From: Mycobacterium spongiae
GTDB lineage: Bacteria > Actinomycetota > Actinomycetes > Mycobacteriales > Mycobacteriaceae
Assembly (NCBI RefSeq): GCF_018278905.1
Contig: NZ_CP046600.1
Span: forward strand, 3,968,001-4,032,000
Length of the DNA stretch: 64,000 nucleotides
Reading direction: 5' to 3'
Each line of letters starts with the position of its first letter. The stretch's first letter is position 1. Below are positions 50,531 through 62,721 of this stretch, piece by piece. The position numbers were made by a program, and so were the translations under genes. The notes under the pieces were generated by a model. That model saw only the letters and a list, made by a program, of their open reading frames with translations, was not told the DNA's origin and made no database searches.

Positions 50531-53147
50531 CCAGGCCAAGCTCATTGGCGTCAGCGAGCATTCGATGGCGGGGCAGCACGCGAACCGTGTACCCCACCGC
50601 ACCGGCTACTGGCAACGGTGTTGTCGTCGAATAGATCTCGGTGCCGGAGTCGCCGGCGCCGACGTGCGACATCTCCACGGTGACCGCATCGAGCAACATG
50701 TCGCCCGCGTCGACTCGGCCCAAGACCGCCTGCACCGTCACCTCGTCGGGGCTCAACCCGGCCAGCCCCACGGTGGCTGTAAGTGTCAGCTTCGAGCCGA
50801 GCAAGGGGGTATCCGGCAGGCCGGTGCTGTCAACGTCGGTGATATCGATCCGGGGCCATGCTTCTTCGGCGCGCCGGCGATAATCCGCTAACTCGCGGGC
50901 CGCCTCGAACGGGACCGCCGCCCTTTCGACGCCGTCACCGGTTCCGACGGTCCTGCGACACGACTGCGCCGCGGGGCTGTAGTAGTGCTCGACGTAGTCG
51001 CGCACCATCCGGGAAGCCAGCACCTTGGGACCCAGCGTCTGCAGGGTGTGCCGCACCATCTCGATCCACCGCGGCGGTACCCCGCGTTCATCGCGCTCGT
51101 AGAACTTCGGTGCGACCGTTTGTTCGAGCAGGTCGTAGAGCGCGCCGGCTTCCAGGTCGTCGCGGCGAACCTCGTCTGCCACACCGTCGGCAGACGGTAT
51201 CTCCCAACCGTTTTCGCCGTCGTAGCACTCGTCCCACCAGCCGTCGCGGATAGACAGATTCAGCCCGCCGTTGAGGGCGCTTTTCATCCCCGAAGTGCCG
51301 CACGCCTCTAGCGGCCGCAGTGGGTTGTTCAGCCAGACGTCACAGCCCCAATACAACGACCGGGCCATCGACATGTCGTAGTTGGGCAGGAAGGCAATGC
51401 GGTGGCGGACCTCCGGCCGGTCGGCAAACCGCACCACCTGCTGGATCAGCGCTTTGCCACCATCGTCGGCGGGGTGCGACTTCCCCGCCACGATCAGCTG
51501 GATCGGCTTCTCTTCGTCGAGCAGCAGTCGTTCCAGCCGATCTGGATCACGCAACATCAGCGTGAGCCGCTTGTATGTGGGAACCCGGCGAGCGAATCCA
51601 ACGGTAAGCACGTCTTGGTCGAATGCCGTTGCAATCCAGCCTAGTTCGGCTTCTGAAGCACCGCGTTCGAGCCATGATTGGCGCAACCGCACCCGGATGT
51701 CCTCGACCAGATGGGACCTCAGTCGTGAGCGGATCGACCATAGGTGCCCCGGATCGACCTGCTGCAACCGCAGCCACTGAGCAGGCGCGCCGAACGAGTC
51801 CGACCCGGTCAGCTCGCGGCCCAGCTGCAACCACTGCGGCGCGGCCCAGGTACGTGCGTGCACGCCATTGGTAATCGACCCGATCGGCACCTCATCGTGG
51901 TCGAATCCCGGCCACAGCTCGTTGAACATGGCCCGACTCACCCTGCCGTGGAGCAACGAGACGCCGTTGGCACGCTGCGCCAGCCGCAGACCCATGTGGG
52001 CCATGTTGAACTTGGCGGGGTCGTCTTCGGCGCCCAACGCAGTGATCCGGCTGGTCGGCAGGCCCGGCAACAGCCGGGATGCGCCATCGCCGTCGGTCTC
52101 GTCGCCAAAGTAGCGCTGCACCATCTCGAGCGGAAACCGGTCGATACCGGCGGCCACCGGGGTGTGCGTCGTGAACACCGTGCTGGAGCGGACGACCGCC
52201 AGGGCGGCGTCGAAGTCCAAGCCTGAGTCGGTGACCAGTTCGCGGATGCGCTCCACGCCGAGGAACCCGGCGTGACCCTCATTCATATGAAAGACCTCGG
52301 GCGGACTGAGGCTTTCGATGGCGGTGAATGCGCGGATCGCCCGCACTCCGCCGATTCCGGCCAGGATCTCTTGCTTGATGCGGTGTTCCTGGTCGCCACC
52401 GTAGAGGCGGTCCGTGACACTGCGCAGGTCGTGCTCGTTCTCCGGGATATCGGAATCCAGCAGGAGCAGCGGCACCCGGCCCACCTGCGCAACCCATACC
52501 CGCGCCCGAAGTGTTGCGGAGTCCGGCAGGGCCAGTTCAACCAGTACGGCGTCGCCACCGGAGTTAGTGAGTAGCCGCAACGGCAGCCCCTGCGGGTCCA
52601 GCGCCGGGTACGTCTCGTGCTGCCAGCCTTCCGCGGTCAACGACTGCCGGAAATACCCAGACCGGTAGTGCAGACCCACCGCAATCAGGGGCACCCCCAG
52701 GTCGGACGCCGCTTTCAGGTGGTCGCCAGCGAGAATCCCAAGGCCGCCTGAGTAATTGGGCAACACTTCGGCGACCCCGAATTCCATCGAGAAGTACGCG
52801 ATACCGGTAGGCAGGGTTGGCTCGGATGTCTGCGCCCCACCAGCGTCCTGTTGCTCCTGGTACCACAGTGGCCGGCGCAAATAGTCGTCCAGGTCGGCCG
52901 CCAGCCCGTCGAGCCGGGCTAAGAATTCTTCGTCCAGTGCCACTTCGTCGAGCCGTGCCGGACTCACCGCGCCCAACAGCGCCACCGGATCCCTGCCACA
53001 TTGCGCCCATAGGGTCGAGTCAATGGCCGCAAACAGGTCTTGTGTGGGCTGGTCCCACGACCAACGGAGGTTGGTCGACAGCTTGTCGAGCGCGGCAAGG
53101 CGGTCCGGTAGGTGGGCACGGACAGTAAACCGACGGAGAGCCTTCAC
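50517..53147 (-). CDS. glgP: Alpha-glucan (maltodextrin) phosphorylase
   Basis: This 876-residue GT35 phosphorylase splits alpha-1,4-glucan with phosphate to glucose 1-phosphate. The PLP lysine lies in [14 protein letters not shown]; upstream are [11 protein letters not shown] and the N-terminal [23 protein letters not shown] 53147 gives the family N-terminus [14 protein letters not shown]. It is the counterpart of Rv1328. It is divergent from glgE, with a shared promoter region of about 50-95 bp. Together with glgE/glgB it sets glucan turnover. Confidence 0.96.
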   Translation of the reverse strand: MKALRRFTVRAHLPDRLAALDKLSTNLRWSWDQPTQDLFAAIDSTLWAQCGRDPVALLGAVSPARLDEVALDEEFLARLDGLAADLDDYLRRPLWYQEQQDAGGAQTSEPTLPTGIAYFSMEFGVAEVLPNYSGGLGILAGDHLKAASDLGVPLIAVGLHYRSGYFRQSLTAEGWQHETYPALDPQGLPLRLLTNSGGDAVLVELALPDSATLRARVWVAQVGRVPLLLLDSDIPENEHDLRSVTDRLYGGDQEHRIKQEILAGIGGVRAIRAFTAIESLSPPEVFHMNEGHAGFLGVERIRELVTDSGLDFDAALAVVRSSTVFTTHTPVAAGIDRFPLEMVQRYFGDETDGDGASRLLPGLPTSRITALGAEDDPAKFNMAHMGLRLAQRANGVSLLHGRVSRAMFNELWPGFDHDEVPIGSITNGVHARTWAAPQWLQLGRELTGSDSFGAPAQWLRLQQVDPGHLWSIRSRLRSHLVEDIRVRLRQSWLERGASEAELGWIATAFDQDVLTVGFARRVPTYKRLTLMLRDPDRLERLLLDEEKPIQLIVAGKSHPADDGGKALIQQVVRFADRPEVRHRIAFLPNYDMSMARSLYWGCDVWLNNPLRPLEACGTSGMKSALNGGLNLSIRDGWWDECYDGENGWEIPSADGVADEVRRDDLEAGALYDLLEQTVAPKFYERDERGVPPRWIEMVRHTLQTLGPKVLASRMVRDYVEHYYSPAAQSCRRTVGTGDGVERAAVPFEAARELADYRRRAEEAWPRIDITDVDSTGLPDTPLLGSKLTLTATVGLAGLSPDEVTVQAVLGRVDAGDMLLDAVTVEMSHVGAGDSGTEIYSTTTPLPVAGAVGYTVRVLPRHRMLADANELGLVTLA

Positions 53148-53242
53148 GCATCGTTAGCTTACTGAGGATTTCGCGCCGTGCACGGCCGGAGGCGGCGGTG
53201 ACTGCCACCGCGTCACGCCTGCCGGCATGGCGGGCCACTAGG

Positions 53243-55423
53243 GTGGTTAGTGGGCGCAGGGACGACCACAGAAAGAGACGACCGCAGAAAGAAGCGACAC
53301 ACAAGAACTCCCGGCGAGCAGCCGGACAAATCACAACGGAAACGGAGTGTTGGGTGCCCGGTCGTGTCGAGATCGACGACGTCGCGCCCGTTGTTTCGTG
53401 CGGCGCATACCCCGCTAAGGCGGTGGTCGGTGAGGTGGTCTCGATCCGCGCCACGGTATGGCGCGAAGGCCACGAGGCGGTAGCCGCCACTTTGGTTGTT
53501 CGCTACCTGGGATCGGGGTACCCGCGCGTCGCGGACGGACACCCGATTCAGGGGGTCGAGCCCCCGGCAGCCGAAGCCAGCCAGCGCGTCAAACCGCTGC
53601 AGTTCCGGATGGCAACGAGCGACGAGCCCTTTGTGTTCCACAGTCACTTCACCCCCGACAAGGTCGGATTGTGGACCTTCCGGGTCGACGGCTGGGGTGA
53701 CCCGATCCACACTTGGCGACACGCGCTGGTTGCCAAACTGGACGCCGGCCAGGGCGAACGAGAACTGTCCAACGATCTGTTGGTCGGCGCCGCGCTGTTC
53801 GAGCGCGCCGCGACCGGGGCGCCGCGCGCGCGCCGCGATCCGCTGCTGGCCACGGCGGCAGCGCTGCGGACCCCAGGGGATCCGCTGATGCGCACCGCGC
53901 TGGCCCTTGCGCCCGAGATCGAGGAGCTCCTCGCCGACTACCCGCTACGGGACTTGGTCACCCGCGGCGACCAATTCGGCGTCTGGGTGGATAGGCCGTT
54001 GGCCCGGTTTGGCGCGTGGTACGAAATGTTTCCACGCTCAACCGGCGGTTGGGACGACGACGGGAACCCGGTGCACGGCACGTTCGCCACAGCCACCGCC
54101 GCACTCCCCCGGATCGCCGCAATGGGGTTTGACGTGGTGTACCTGCCGCCAATACACCCGATCGGCAACGTACACCGCAAGGGCCGCAACAACTCCCCGA
54201 CCGCCACAGCGGGGGATGTGGGGTCGCCCTGGGCGATCGGCAGCGATGCGGGCGGTCACGACGCCGTTCATCCCCGGCTGGGGACCATCGACGATTTCGA
54301 CGATTTCGTCGCCGCGGCCAGCAACCTAGGCCTGGAGATAGCCCTGGATCTGGCGCTGCAATGCGCACCGGACCACCCGTGGGCTCGCGAACACCGCCAG
54401 TGGTTCACCGAGTTGCCGGACGGCAGCATCGCATACGCGGAGAATCCACCGAAGAAGTATCAGGACATCTATCCGCTCAATTTCGACAACGACCCCATCG
54501 GCCTCTGTGAAGAAGTCCTGCGGGTGGTGCTGCACTGGGTCGACCACGGGGTCAAGTTCTTTCGGGTCGACAACCCGCACACCAAGCCACCCAACTTCTG
54601 GTCCTGGTTGATCCACCAGGTGAAGACCGTCGATGCCGACGTGCTGTTTCTGTCCGAGGCGTTCACGCCGCCAGCCCGCCAGTACGGGTTGGCCAAGCTC
54701 GGGTTCACCCAGTCCTACAGCTACTTCACCTGGCGCACCGCAAAGGGGGAACTCACCGAATTCGGGCGCGATATCGCCGAGCTCGCGGACTATCGGCGAC
54801 CGAACCTGTTCGTCAACACCCCAGACATCTTGCACGCTGTGCTGCAGCACCATGGGCCAGGAATGTTCGCCATCCGCGCGGTGCTGGCGGCGACCATGAG
54901 TCCAGCCTGGGGAATGTATTCGGGGTACGAGCTCTTTGAGCACCGTGCGGTGCGGGAGGGCAGCGAAGAATACCTGGACTCAGAGAAATACGAACTGCGT
55001 CCCCGTGATTTTTCGGGTGCGCTGGCCGCGGGCACGTCGCTGGAGCCGTTCATTACGGCGCTCAACACCATTCGCCGGCTGCATCCAGCGCTGCAGCAGT
55101 TGCGCACCATTTTCTTCCATGCCATCGATAGCGACGCGCTCCTGGCCTACAGCAAATTCGATCCGGCCACCGGCGACTGTGTGTTGGTTGTCGTCACTCT
55201 CAACGCCTTCGGCACTGAGGAAGCGACGCTGTGGCTGGACATGGCAGCGCTAGGCATGCAGCCCTACGATCGGTTTTGGGTGCGCGACGAGATAACCGGG
55301 GAGGAATACCACTGGGGGCAAGTTAATTACATCCGGATCGACCCGGGCCGCGCGGTCGCCCACATCATCAACATGCCGGTCATCCCGCACGAGTCCCGAA
55401 TCACGCTGCTCAGCAGGAGATGA
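53243..55423 (+). CDS. glgE: Maltosyltransferase GlgE (maltose 1-phosphate utilising)
   Basis: The product is 726 residues. GlgE extends alpha-1,4-glucan using maltose 1-phosphate. The GH13 motifs are [12 protein letters not shown], the nucleophile region [21 protein letters not shown] and NTPDILH. The N-terminal domain begins [20 protein letters not shown] as in Rv1327c. The start is uncertain: GTG 53243 is the nearest in frame, a GTG/ATG region at 53198 adds 15 residues, and M. tuberculosis GlgE has only about seven residues before TETE, so the 25-residue basic N-terminal extension here may be untranslated. The stop overlaps glgB by 4 bp. Confidence 0.95.
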   Translation: MVSGRRDDHRKRRPQKEATHKNSRRAAGQITTETECWVPGRVEIDDVAPVVSCGAYPAKAVVGEVVSIRATVWREGHEAVAATLVVRYLGSGYPRVADGHPIQGVEPPAAEASQRVKPLQFRMATSDEPFVFHSHFTPDKVGLWTFRVDGWGDPIHTWRHALVAKLDAGQGERELSNDLLVGAALFERAATGAPRARRDPLLATAAALRTPGDPLMRTALALAPEIEELLADYPLRDLVTRGDQFGVWVDRPLARFGAWYEMFPRSTGGWDDDGNPVHGTFATATAALPRIAAMGFDVVYLPPIHPIGNVHRKGRNNSPTATAGDVGSPWAIGSDAGGHDAVHPRLGTIDDFDDFVAAASNLGLEIALDLALQCAPDHPWAREHRQWFTELPDGSIAYAENPPKKYQDIYPLNFDNDPIGLCEEVLRVVLHWVDHGVKFFRVDNPHTKPPNFWSWLIHQVKTVDADVLFLSEAFTPPARQYGLAKLGFTQSYSYFTWRTAKGELTEFGRDIAELADYRRPNLFVNTPDILHAVLQHHGPGMFAIRAVLAATMSPAWGMYSGYELFEHRAVREGSEEYLDSEKYELRPRDFSGALAAGTSLEPFITALNTIRRLHPALQQLRTIFFHAIDSDALLAYSKFDPATGDCVLVVVTLNAFGTEEATLWLDMAALGMQPYDRFWVRDEITGEEYHWGQVNYIRIDPGRAVAHIINMPVIPHESRITLLSRR

Positions 55424-57639
55424 CGGATAACGTGAGTCCATCCCGGAAACGATCCGACCAGATCGCTGGGGGGCGTCTGGCACTCAAACCGGCCGAGCTC
55501 GCGCGGTTGGTCGCAGGCGAGCACCACAACCCACATGCCATTCTGGGTGCCCACGAGGACGGAGACCACACCGTCATCCGGGCGTTCCGTCCGCACGCGG
55601 TTGAGGTGGTTGCGCTAGTCGGGGAGGATCGATTCCCTCTGCAGCACCTGGATTCCGGCCTGTTTGCTGTCGCGTTGCCGTTCATCGACCTCATCGACTA
55701 CCGCCTCCAGGTGCGCTACGAGGGCTCCCGTCCACACACGGTCGCTGACGCATACCGATTCCTACCCACTCTGGGCGAAGTCGACCTCCACTTGTTCGCC
55801 GAGGGACGTCACGAACGACTCTGGGAGGTGCTCGGCGCCCATGCCCGTTCGTTCACCACTGCCGACGGTGTCGTATCGGGCGTGTCGTTTGCGGTGTGGG
55901 CGCCCAATGCCAAGGGCGTGAGCTTGATTGGCGATTTCAACAGCTGGAACGGCACCGAAGCACCGATGCGGGTGCTCGGCTCCTCCGGAGTGTGGGAATT
56001 GTATTGGCCGGGTTTCCCCACCGATGGTCTGTACAAGTTCCGGGTCCATGGCGCCGACGGCGTCGTGACCGAACGGGCCGACCCGTTCGCGTTCGGTACC
56101 GAAGTCCCGCCCCAGACCGCGTCGCGGGTGACGGTCAGCGACTATCGCTGGAGTGACGGCAACTGGATGTCCCGGCGAGCGCAGGCCAACCCGATGAGCG
56201 AGGCGATGAGCACCCTCGAAGTCCATCTAGGCTCGTGGCGCCCCGGGCGCAGTTACCGCGAGCTTGCTCACGAGTTGACGAACTATCTAGCGGAACAACG
56301 GTTTACGCATGTAGAGCTGCTGCCGGTTGCCGAGCACCCGTTCGCCGGATCATGGGGATATCAAGTCACGTCCTACTACGCGCCGACATCGCGATTCGGC
56401 ACACCCGACGATTTCCGCGCCCTGGTCGATGCGTTGCACCAAGCCGGTATCGGGGTCATCGTGGATTGGGTCCCGGCGCACTTTCCCAAAGATGCCTGGG
56501 CGCTGGGGCGTTTCGACGGCACGCCGCTGTATGAGCATTCCGACCCCACGCGCGGCGAGCAGCTGGATTGGGGCACTTACGTTTTCGACTTCGGCCGTCC
56601 TGAAGTGCGCAACTTCCTGGTGGCCAACGCGTTGTACTGGCTCGAGGAATTCCATATCGACGGTCTGCGGGTGGACGCGGTCGCGTCGATGCTCTACCTC
56701 GACTACTCGCGGCCCGAGGGCGGGTGGAGCCCGAACGTTCATGGCGGACGGGAGAACCTGGAAGCGGTGCAATTCTTGCAGGAGATGAACGCAACGGCGC
56801 ACAACGCGGCTCCCGGCATCGTCACCATCGCCGAGGAGTCGACGTCCTGGCCCGGGGTGACCCGGCCGACGAGCATTGGCGGCCTGGGCTTTTCGATGAA
56901 GTGGAATATGGGCTGGATGCACGACACGCTCGACTACGTCGGCCGCGACCCGGTGTACCGCAGCTACCACCACCACGAGATGACCTTCTCCATGCTCTAC
57001 GCGTTCAGTGAGAACTATGTGTTGCCGCTCAGTCACGACGAGGTGGTGCACGGCAAAGGCACGCTGTGGGGGCGGATGCCCGGCAGCAACCATGCCAAGG
57101 CCGCCGGTCTACGCTGCCTGCTCGCCTACCAATGGGCACACCCGGGCAAGCAATTGCTGTTCATGGGACAAGAGTTCGGGCAACGCGCCGAGTGGTCCGA
57201 ACAGCGCGGTTTGGACTGGTTCCAACTCGACGAAAACGGTTTCTCCAATGGGATTCTGCGCCTGGTACAGGACATCAACGACATTTACCGGGGCCGCGCG
57301 GCACTGTGGAGTCAAGACACCATCCCCGAGGGCTACTCCTGGATCGACGCCAACGACTCGGCCAACAACGTCCTGAGCTTCCTGCGCTACGGCAGTGACG
57401 GTTCGGTCGTGGCGTGCGTATTCAATTTCGCTGGTTCCGAGCACAGCAGCTACCGGCTCGGTCTTCCCCGGGCCGGGCGCTGGCGCGAGGTACTCAACAC
57501 GGACGCGACGGTCTACAGCGGCTCCGGGATCGGCAATCTGGGTGGCGTCGATGCCAGCGACAACCCTTGGCATGGCCGCCCCGCATCGGCGGTGCTGGTG
57601 CTGCCGGCGAACTCGGCGTTGTGGCTGGAACCCGCCTAG
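55420..57639 (+). CDS. glgB: 1,4-alpha-glucan branching enzyme
   Basis: This 739-residue GH13 enzyme adds alpha-1,6 branches to glucan made by GlgE or GlgA. An N-terminal CBM48-like module ([33 protein letters not shown]) precedes the barrel. The catalytic aspartate lies in [12 protein letters not shown], the glutamate in IVTIAEEST, and a later aspartate in [14 protein letters not shown] 55420 is coupled to the glgE stop. The gene ends 123 bp before the first tandem PE_PGRS gene. Confidence 0.97.
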   Translation: MTDNVSPSRKRSDQIAGGRLALKPAELARLVAGEHHNPHAILGAHEDGDHTVIRAFRPHAVEVVALVGEDRFPLQHLDSGLFAVALPFIDLIDYRLQVRYEGSRPHTVADAYRFLPTLGEVDLHLFAEGRHERLWEVLGAHARSFTTADGVVSGVSFAVWAPNAKGVSLIGDFNSWNGTEAPMRVLGSSGVWELYWPGFPTDGLYKFRVHGADGVVTERADPFAFGTEVPPQTASRVTVSDYRWSDGNWMSRRAQANPMSEAMSTLEVHLGSWRPGRSYRELAHELTNYLAEQRFTHVELLPVAEHPFAGSWGYQVTSYYAPTSRFGTPDDFRALVDALHQAGIGVIVDWVPAHFPKDAWALGRFDGTPLYEHSDPTRGEQLDWGTYVFDFGRPEVRNFLVANALYWLEEFHIDGLRVDAVASMLYLDYSRPEGGWSPNVHGGRENLEAVQFLQEMNATAHNAAPGIVTIAEESTSWPGVTRPTSIGGLGFSMKWNMGWMHDTLDYVGRDPVYRSYHHHEMTFSMLYAFSENYVLPLSHDEVVHGKGTLWGRMPGSNHAKAAGLRCLLAYQWAHPGKQLLFMGQEFGQRAEWSEQRGLDWFQLDENGFSNGILRLVQDINDIYRGRAALWSQDTIPEGYSWIDANDSANNVLSFLRYGSDGSVVACVFNFAGSEHSSYRLGLPRAGRWREVLNTDATVYSGSGIGNLGGVDASDNPWHGRPASAVLVLPANSALWLEPA

Positions 57640-57762
57640 AAGACCTGGATATGTTCCGGCCAACCACGTTAAGCTTGTTCTCGACCCGATGAGAGGGAGC
57701 GCCTACTCTGTTCGTTGCGCCCCAATTCCTTTCGCCAATAAGCCCATTGGGAGGTTTCCAGA

Positions 57763-59094
57763 ATGTCGTATGTGATTGCGGCGCCGGAGGTATTGGTAGG
57801 GGTTGCCTCCGATATCAGCGGTATCGGGTCGGCAATCACCGCGGCCAACGCGGCGGCGGCGGCCCCGACCACCGGGATCCTGGCCGCCGGTGCCGATGAC
57901 GTGTCGGCCGCCGTGGCCGCGGTGTTCGGCGAGCACGCCCAGGCCTACCAGGCGCTCGGCACCCGACTGGCAACCTTTCACGAGCAGTTCGTCCACACGA
58001 TGACCGCGAGTGCGGGCGCGTACTCCAGCGCCGAAGCCGCCGCCGCAGCACCGTTGCAGGGCCTGCTCGATCTGATCAATGCACCCACCCTCGCGTTGTT
58101 GGGACGGCCGCTGATCGGCAACGGCGCCAATGGAGCACCCGGTACCGGGCAGGCCGGCGGTGCCGGCGGGCTGTTGTTCGGCAACGGCGGGGCGGGCGGA
58201 TCCGGCGCAACCGACCAGGCCGGCGGGGCCGGCGGGGCCGCGGGGCTGTTCGGCTCAGGCGGCGCCGGCGGTGTCGGCGGCAACGCCTTCGCTCCCGCTA
58301 GCTTTGAAGGCGCGCCCGGCGGTGCCGGCGGCGCGGGCGGGCTGCTGTGGGGCTTTGGTGGCATCGGCGGCAACGGTGGGGCAGGTATCGGGTTTGGCGC
58401 AGGCGGCGGGACCGGCGGTGTCGGCGGCGCCGCCGGGTTGTTCGGCTTGGCTGGCGCCGGCGGCGCCGGCGGCCCGGGTTTCATCGGCGGCACCGGCGGG
58501 GCCGGTGGTGCTGCCGGTCTCTTCGAGCTGTTCGGCGCCGGCGGCGCCGGTGGTGCTGGCGGCGGCGGCACCTTCGGCGGGACCGGGGGAACCGGCGGTC
58601 CAGGCGGGCTGTTCGCCTCAGGCGGCATCGGCGGAACCGGCGGATCTGGCACCGAAATGGGCTCGATTGGCGGGGTGGGCGGGGACGGCGGCCCAGCCGG
58701 CCTGCTGTTCGGCTCCGGCGGCGCCGGCGGCACTGGCGGTTCCGGCGACACTGGCGGGCACGGCGGGATCGGCAGCGACGGTGGGCTGATCGTTGGCTCC
58801 GGCGGAGCCGGCGGCCTCGGCGGCGATGGTTCAACCGGTGACGGTGGTAACGGCGGGGCCGGCGGAAAAGCTGGGCTGATCGGCGACGGCGGCGCAGGCG
58901 GCGCCGGCGGCGCGAGTACGGGTGTAGCGAGCACGGGCGGCAACGGCGGGCGCGGCGGCGACGCCCAGGTGATCGGCAACGGCGGTAATGGCGGCAACGC
59001 CGGGCCGCCCCCCGGCGCCACCGCCGGCATCCCGGGGATCGGTGGCACTGGCGGGCTGCTCGGCGTGAGCGGGTTCGACGGCTTGCCCGCTTAG
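57763..59094 (+). CDS. PE_PGRS protein, first of tandem pair
   Basis: The product has 443 residues. The PE domain (about 1-95) starts [20 protein letters not shown] and ends near AYSSAE, which fits the YxxxE type VII export motif. The linker [19 protein letters not shown] precedes a GGAGG-rich PGRS part. It ends [11 protein letters not shown], a common PGRS terminus. ATG 57763 has GGGAGG 12 bp upstream. Its position after glgB matches M. tuberculosis PE_PGRS24 (Rv1325c). The surface or secreted role is unknown. Confidence 0.93.
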   Translation: MSYVIAAPEVLVGVASDISGIGSAITAANAAAAAPTTGILAAGADDVSAAVAAVFGEHAQAYQALGTRLATFHEQFVHTMTASAGAYSSAEAAAAAPLQGLLDLINAPTLALLGRPLIGNGANGAPGTGQAGGAGGLLFGNGGAGGSGATDQAGGAGGAAGLFGSGGAGGVGGNAFAPASFEGAPGGAGGAGGLLWGFGGIGGNGGAGIGFGAGGGTGGVGGAAGLFGLAGAGGAGGPGFIGGTGGAGGAAGLFELFGAGGAGGAGGGGTFGGTGGTGGPGGLFASGGIGGTGGSGTEMGSIGGVGGDGGPAGLLFGSGGAGGTGGSGDTGGHGGIGSDGGLIVGSGGAGGLGGDGSTGDGGNGGAGGKAGLIGDGGAGGAGGASTGVASTGGNGGRGGDAQVIGNGGNGGNAGPPPGATAGIPGIGGTGGLLGVSGFDGLPA

Positions 59095-59459
59095 CGATTT
59101 CGATGGGCCCTGATGTGCCCTGATGTGCCCTGTGGGCAGCGAGACCGCGATCGTTTGTGCTGTCTGCAACATCGGCCTTGCGCAGCTGCGACATAGGCGT
59201 GTCTCACCGAATATGGGCAGCCCCAGAGCGCTTGACTAGCGGGCGGGAAAGCGATCGTGACCGACCTCGCCCTGGTAGACGCGGATCGCTAAAACACCGC
59301 GAATGTGCAAAACGACAAAACTACTGTGCACATTGCACACATATTCCCATCTGGGGCCGACTAATCGCGAAACAACGAGAAGTATTTGCGCAACGTCAAG
59401 CGTCGCCCTTAATTCGCGGTCGTAGTCCGCGTAAGCCATCTCAGGGAGGTATCAGGTAG
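59095..59459. other. 365-bp gap between PE_PGRS genes, with a 10-bp repeat
   Basis: No gene is visible here. At 59107-59132 GCCCTGATGT is repeated (third copy partial), directly after the first PE_PGRS stop. The stretch 59290-59400 is AT-richer, with GTGCACATTGCACAC-like half-symmetry at about 59333-59341, and probably holds the promoter of the second PE_PGRS gene. A ribosome site GGGAGGT lies at about 59443-59449. Confidence 0.6.
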
Positions 59460-61505
59460 ATGTCGTACGTAATCGCCGCGCCAGAGGCGCTCGCAGCGGT
59501 GGCCTCGGATCTGGCGGGTATCGGGTCGGCTATCACCCAGGCCAACGCGGCAGCGGCCGCCCCCACAACAGGGCTTCTGGCTGCGGGCGCCGATGAAGTA
59601 TCGGCCGCTGTCGCGGCGGTGTTCGAGGAGCACGCCGTGACCTATCAAGCGCTCGGTGCTCAGTTGGCGGGCTTCCACACGCAGTTCGTCCAAACCCTGA
59701 CGAACAGCGCCGGCGCTTACGCTGGGGCCGAGGCTGCCGCAGCGGCACCGTTGCAGGGCCTGTTCGACGCCATCAATGCGCCCTTCAACCTGTTGTTGGG
59801 CCGCCCGCTGATCGGCAACGGCGCCAACGGTGCACCGGGGACCGGGCAGGCTGGGGGGGCCGGCGGGTTGTTGTTCGGCAATGGTGGGGCCGGCGGGTCG
59901 GGCGCACCCGGCCAGGCTGGCGGCGCCGGCGGGGCCGCGGGCCTGTTCGGCGCTGGCGGGCCCGGCGGCTCGGGCGGCGACTCCGGTGCCGGCAACGGCG
60001 GGGCTGGTGGTGTCGGCGGGACCGGCGGGCTGATATGGGGCAACGGCGGTAGCGGTGGGATCGGCGGCAACGGTTTTGCTGCCACCGGCGGTGCCGGCGG
60101 CGCCGGCGGCGCCGGCCTGCTGTTCGGTTCTGGCGGCCTCGGCGGCACCGGCGGCGCCGGCGACAGCGGCGGCGCCGGCGGGGCCGGCGGCAATAGTGGG
60201 GCGTTGGGCCTGTTCGGCGCCGCCGGCGCGGGTGGGACAGGCGGGCTCGCCTCAGGCACAGGCGCCGGCGGCACCGGTGGCGCCGGTGGCGCCGGCGGCC
60301 TATTCAACGATGGCGGCGCGGGTGGCACTGGTGGGTTCGGCATCAACGGCGGAACCGGCGGTGCTGGCGGTGCCGGCGGCGGCGGTGGCCTCTTTACCGG
60401 CGACGGCGGCGCAGGCGGCACGGGCGGCGTGGGCAGCTCCTCCTCCGATGGCGCGGACGGCGGCGCCGGCGGCGCCGGCGGGGCCGGCGGGTTGTTCGGC
60501 AGCGGTGGAGCCGGTGGTGCCGGCGCGGCCGGCGGGCAGGCCGACGGGGCGAACGGGGTGGCCGGGGATGGCGGCGCCGGCGGCGCCGGCGGGGCCGGCG
60601 GGTTGTTCGGCAACGGCGGAGCAGGTGGTGTCGGCGCGATCGGCGGGCAGAGCAGCGGGGCGTCCGGGATTTCCGGTGATGGCGGTGCCGGTGGCGCGGG
60701 CGGGGCCGGTGGGCTACTCGGCTCCGGGGGCTCCGGGGGGACCGCCGGCGACGGCGGTGCGAGCGCCGGCGACACCGCGACTTCCGGAGTTGGCGGAGTC
60801 GGCGGCGCTGGCGGAACAGGCGGGCTGTTCGGTCCCGGCGGCTCCGGCGGCTCCGGCGGCGAAGGCGGGCAGGCGTCCGGTAACGGAGCGGACGCCAAAG
60901 GCGGCAACGGTGGCGCCGGCGGTGGCGGCGGTCTGTTCAGCAACGGCGGCTCCGGCGGTTCCGGCGGAAACGCCGCGAAGACCAACGCCGGTGACGGTGG
61001 CGCCGGCGGTGCCGGCGGACTATTCGGTTCCGGCGGTTCCGGCGGCACCGGCGGGAGCGCCATCGACAACGGCTCGATCGGCGGGAACGGTGGCGCCGGC
61101 GGCAATGCCGGCGCACTCGCCGGTTCGGGCGGCGCCGGCGGCATCGGCGGACTCGGCTTCATCAGCGGGGACGGCGGCAACGGCGGCAACGCCGGGTTCC
61201 TCTTCGGCGACGGCGGCATCGGCGGGATCGGTGGCGTCGCCGCCACCGACATTGGCCCCGGTGGGGCGGGCGGCAACGGTGGAACCGGTGGCCTGATCGG
61301 CAACGGCGGCGCCGGCGGGGCGGGCGGGGCAAACTTGGACGCGGCCGGCACCGGCGGTGAGGGCGGGGACGGCGGCAACGCGGTGTTCCTCGGTAACGGC
61401 GGCAACGGCGGCAACGGCGGGATAGGAGGCGCGGCGAACGGCGCCGGCGGCATCGGCGGCACCGGCGGGACCCTCGGCGTCAGCGGGTTCGACGGATCGT
61501 CGTAG
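59460..61505 (+). CDS. PE_PGRS protein, second of tandem pair
   Basis: The product has 681 residues. The PE domain starts [20 protein letters not shown] and ends AYAGAE (YxxxE export motif), then [19 protein letters not shown], then PGRS repeats and the same terminus ([10 protein letters not shown]) as the preceding gene. The PE domains and linkers of the pair are close, so they arose by duplication; the PGRS parts differ in length. ATG 59460 with GGGAGGT upstream. Either this or the preceding gene is the equivalent of Rv1325c. Confidence 0.94.
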   Translation: MSYVIAAPEALAAVASDLAGIGSAITQANAAAAAPTTGLLAAGADEVSAAVAAVFEEHAVTYQALGAQLAGFHTQFVQTLTNSAGAYAGAEAAAAAPLQGLFDAINAPFNLLLGRPLIGNGANGAPGTGQAGGAGGLLFGNGGAGGSGAPGQAGGAGGAAGLFGAGGPGGSGGDSGAGNGGAGGVGGTGGLIWGNGGSGGIGGNGFAATGGAGGAGGAGLLFGSGGLGGTGGAGDSGGAGGAGGNSGALGLFGAAGAGGTGGLASGTGAGGTGGAGGAGGLFNDGGAGGTGGFGINGGTGGAGGAGGGGGLFTGDGGAGGTGGVGSSSSDGADGGAGGAGGAGGLFGSGGAGGAGAAGGQADGANGVAGDGGAGGAGGAGGLFGNGGAGGVGAIGGQSSGASGISGDGGAGGAGGAGGLLGSGGSGGTAGDGGASAGDTATSGVGGVGGAGGTGGLFGPGGSGGSGGEGGQASGNGADAKGGNGGAGGGGGLFSNGGSGGSGGNAAKTNAGDGGAGGAGGLFGSGGSGGTGGSAIDNGSIGGNGGAGGNAGALAGSGGAGGIGGLGFISGDGGNGGNAGFLFGDGGIGGIGGVAATDIGPGGAGGNGGTGGLIGNGGAGGAGGANLDAAGTGGEGGDGGNAVFLGNGGNGGNGGIGGAANGAGGIGGTGGTLGVSGFDGSS

Positions 61506-61621
61506 CCGCGCGGGCGGCGACCAAGTCGCCCGCACCACCTGGCGACGAGAACTGGCGACCATGTGAGATCACCTTCGTCCACGTCCGCAGAACTCGTGAA
61601 CCCGTTCGCCTGCTTGGGTGT

Positions 61622-62542
61622 TCAGTACAGCGCGTTGGCGAGATTGCGGCGCGCCGCGATGACCTCAGGATCGGCAGGGTCGAACAGTTCGAACAGCTCG
61701 ATCAGTCGAGTGCGCACCTTGGTGCGATCATCACCAGATGTGTTTCGCACCAACGCAATCAGACGATTGAACGCCGCACTGACATCCTGGTTGAGGAGTT
61801 GTACGTCGGCAGCGGCAAATGCGGCCTCGATGTCGGCGGGGGCGGCGTCGGCGACGTCGACGGCGTCCGGACGCTGTCCCGACGCGCGGGTGAGGAAATC
61901 GATCTGCCGAATGGCCCCCTTCGCTTCGGCATTGCCCGAATCGGCCTCCAGGATTGCCTCGTAAGACGTTCGGGCAGCGACGAAGTCGCCGGCCTCGAGG
62001 TGTGCGCGGGCCTGCGCTGCCGCCGGGTCGACTTCTTCCACATCCTCGGAACTCGTTGCACCCGCGAGTTTTCCGGCCGTAGCCGAAATCAGTGAGTCCA
62101 CCCAACGCCGCAATTGATCGGCAGGCTGCGGACCCTGAAAGCTCGAGATCGGCTGTCCCGCAGCTAAAGCCACTACAGTGGGGACGGCCTGCACACCGAA
62201 TATCTGCGCCACTCTGGGTGCCGCGTCAACGTCGACTGTCGCCAGCGACCACGTCCCTTTGTCGGCAGCGGCCAACCCGGACAACGCGTCTCGCAGCTCG
62301 ATGCACACGTCACTGCGTGGTGACCACAGCAGCACCACCACCGGCACCTCGTCGGACCGGATTATCACCTGGTCTTCGAAATTGGCTTCACTGATTTCTG
62401 TGCCACCCGGGCCGCCGGGGCCTGCGGTTTTTGCCCCTTCGGCGGCGGATGCCGGAGCGTTCTGCTGGGCTCGCTGTTTGAGACCGGAGAGATCAACCGC
62501 ACCGGCCATAGCAGGCCCGATTGGGGGTCGCGGACGCGTCAC
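61622..62542 (-). CDS. Thioredoxin-fold TPR protein without CXXC (Rv1324, CnoX/YbbN-like)
   Basis: The product has 306 residues. The thioredoxin domain (about 45-155) has VPVVVLLWSPRSDVC where the usual WCGPC would be; the first active-site cysteine is missing, so classical disulfide exchange is not possible. The cis-proline loop VQAVPTVVAL is kept. A C-terminal helical/TPR-like part (ARAHLEAGDFVAARTSYEAILEADSGNAEAKGAI, span) is typical of CnoX-type holdases. The start ATG 62542 matches the M. tuberculosis protein. It may be a chaperone rather than a reductase, which is inference from family and missing residues. Confidence 0.9.
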   Translation of the reverse strand: MTRPRPPIGPAMAGAVDLSGLKQRAQQNAPASAAEGAKTAGPGGPGGTEISEANFEDQVIIRSDEVPVVVLLWSPRSDVCIELRDALSGLAAADKGTWSLATVDVDAAPRVAQIFGVQAVPTVVALAAGQPISSFQGPQPADQLRRWVDSLISATAGKLAGATSSEDVEEVDPAAAQARAHLEAGDFVAARTSYEAILEADSGNAEAKGAIRQIDFLTRASGQRPDAVDVADAAPADIEAAFAAADVQLLNQDVSAAFNRLIALVRNTSGDDRTKVRTRLIELFELFDPADPEVIAARRNLANALY

Positions 62543-62721
62543 GTCGTCAAGTTTGTCACGCCGCGTCGGCCCCCGGTACCGCCCCCTCGCGTGGGGCGCG
62601 AAGGTGGCCGGAAATCCCGACTACCCCGGTTGCGACAGCCCGGTATGACGAATCTCACATCGGCTCCCGCGGCCGTCTCACCAGCAACGCCACCACGGTG
62701 TTCCACGTGTGTCCCGGCCGG

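Noticed and set aside
53198..53242. Earlier start for glgE
   Set aside because: The added residues have no counterpart in the M. tuberculosis enzyme and the region is probably the shared glgP/glgE promoter.
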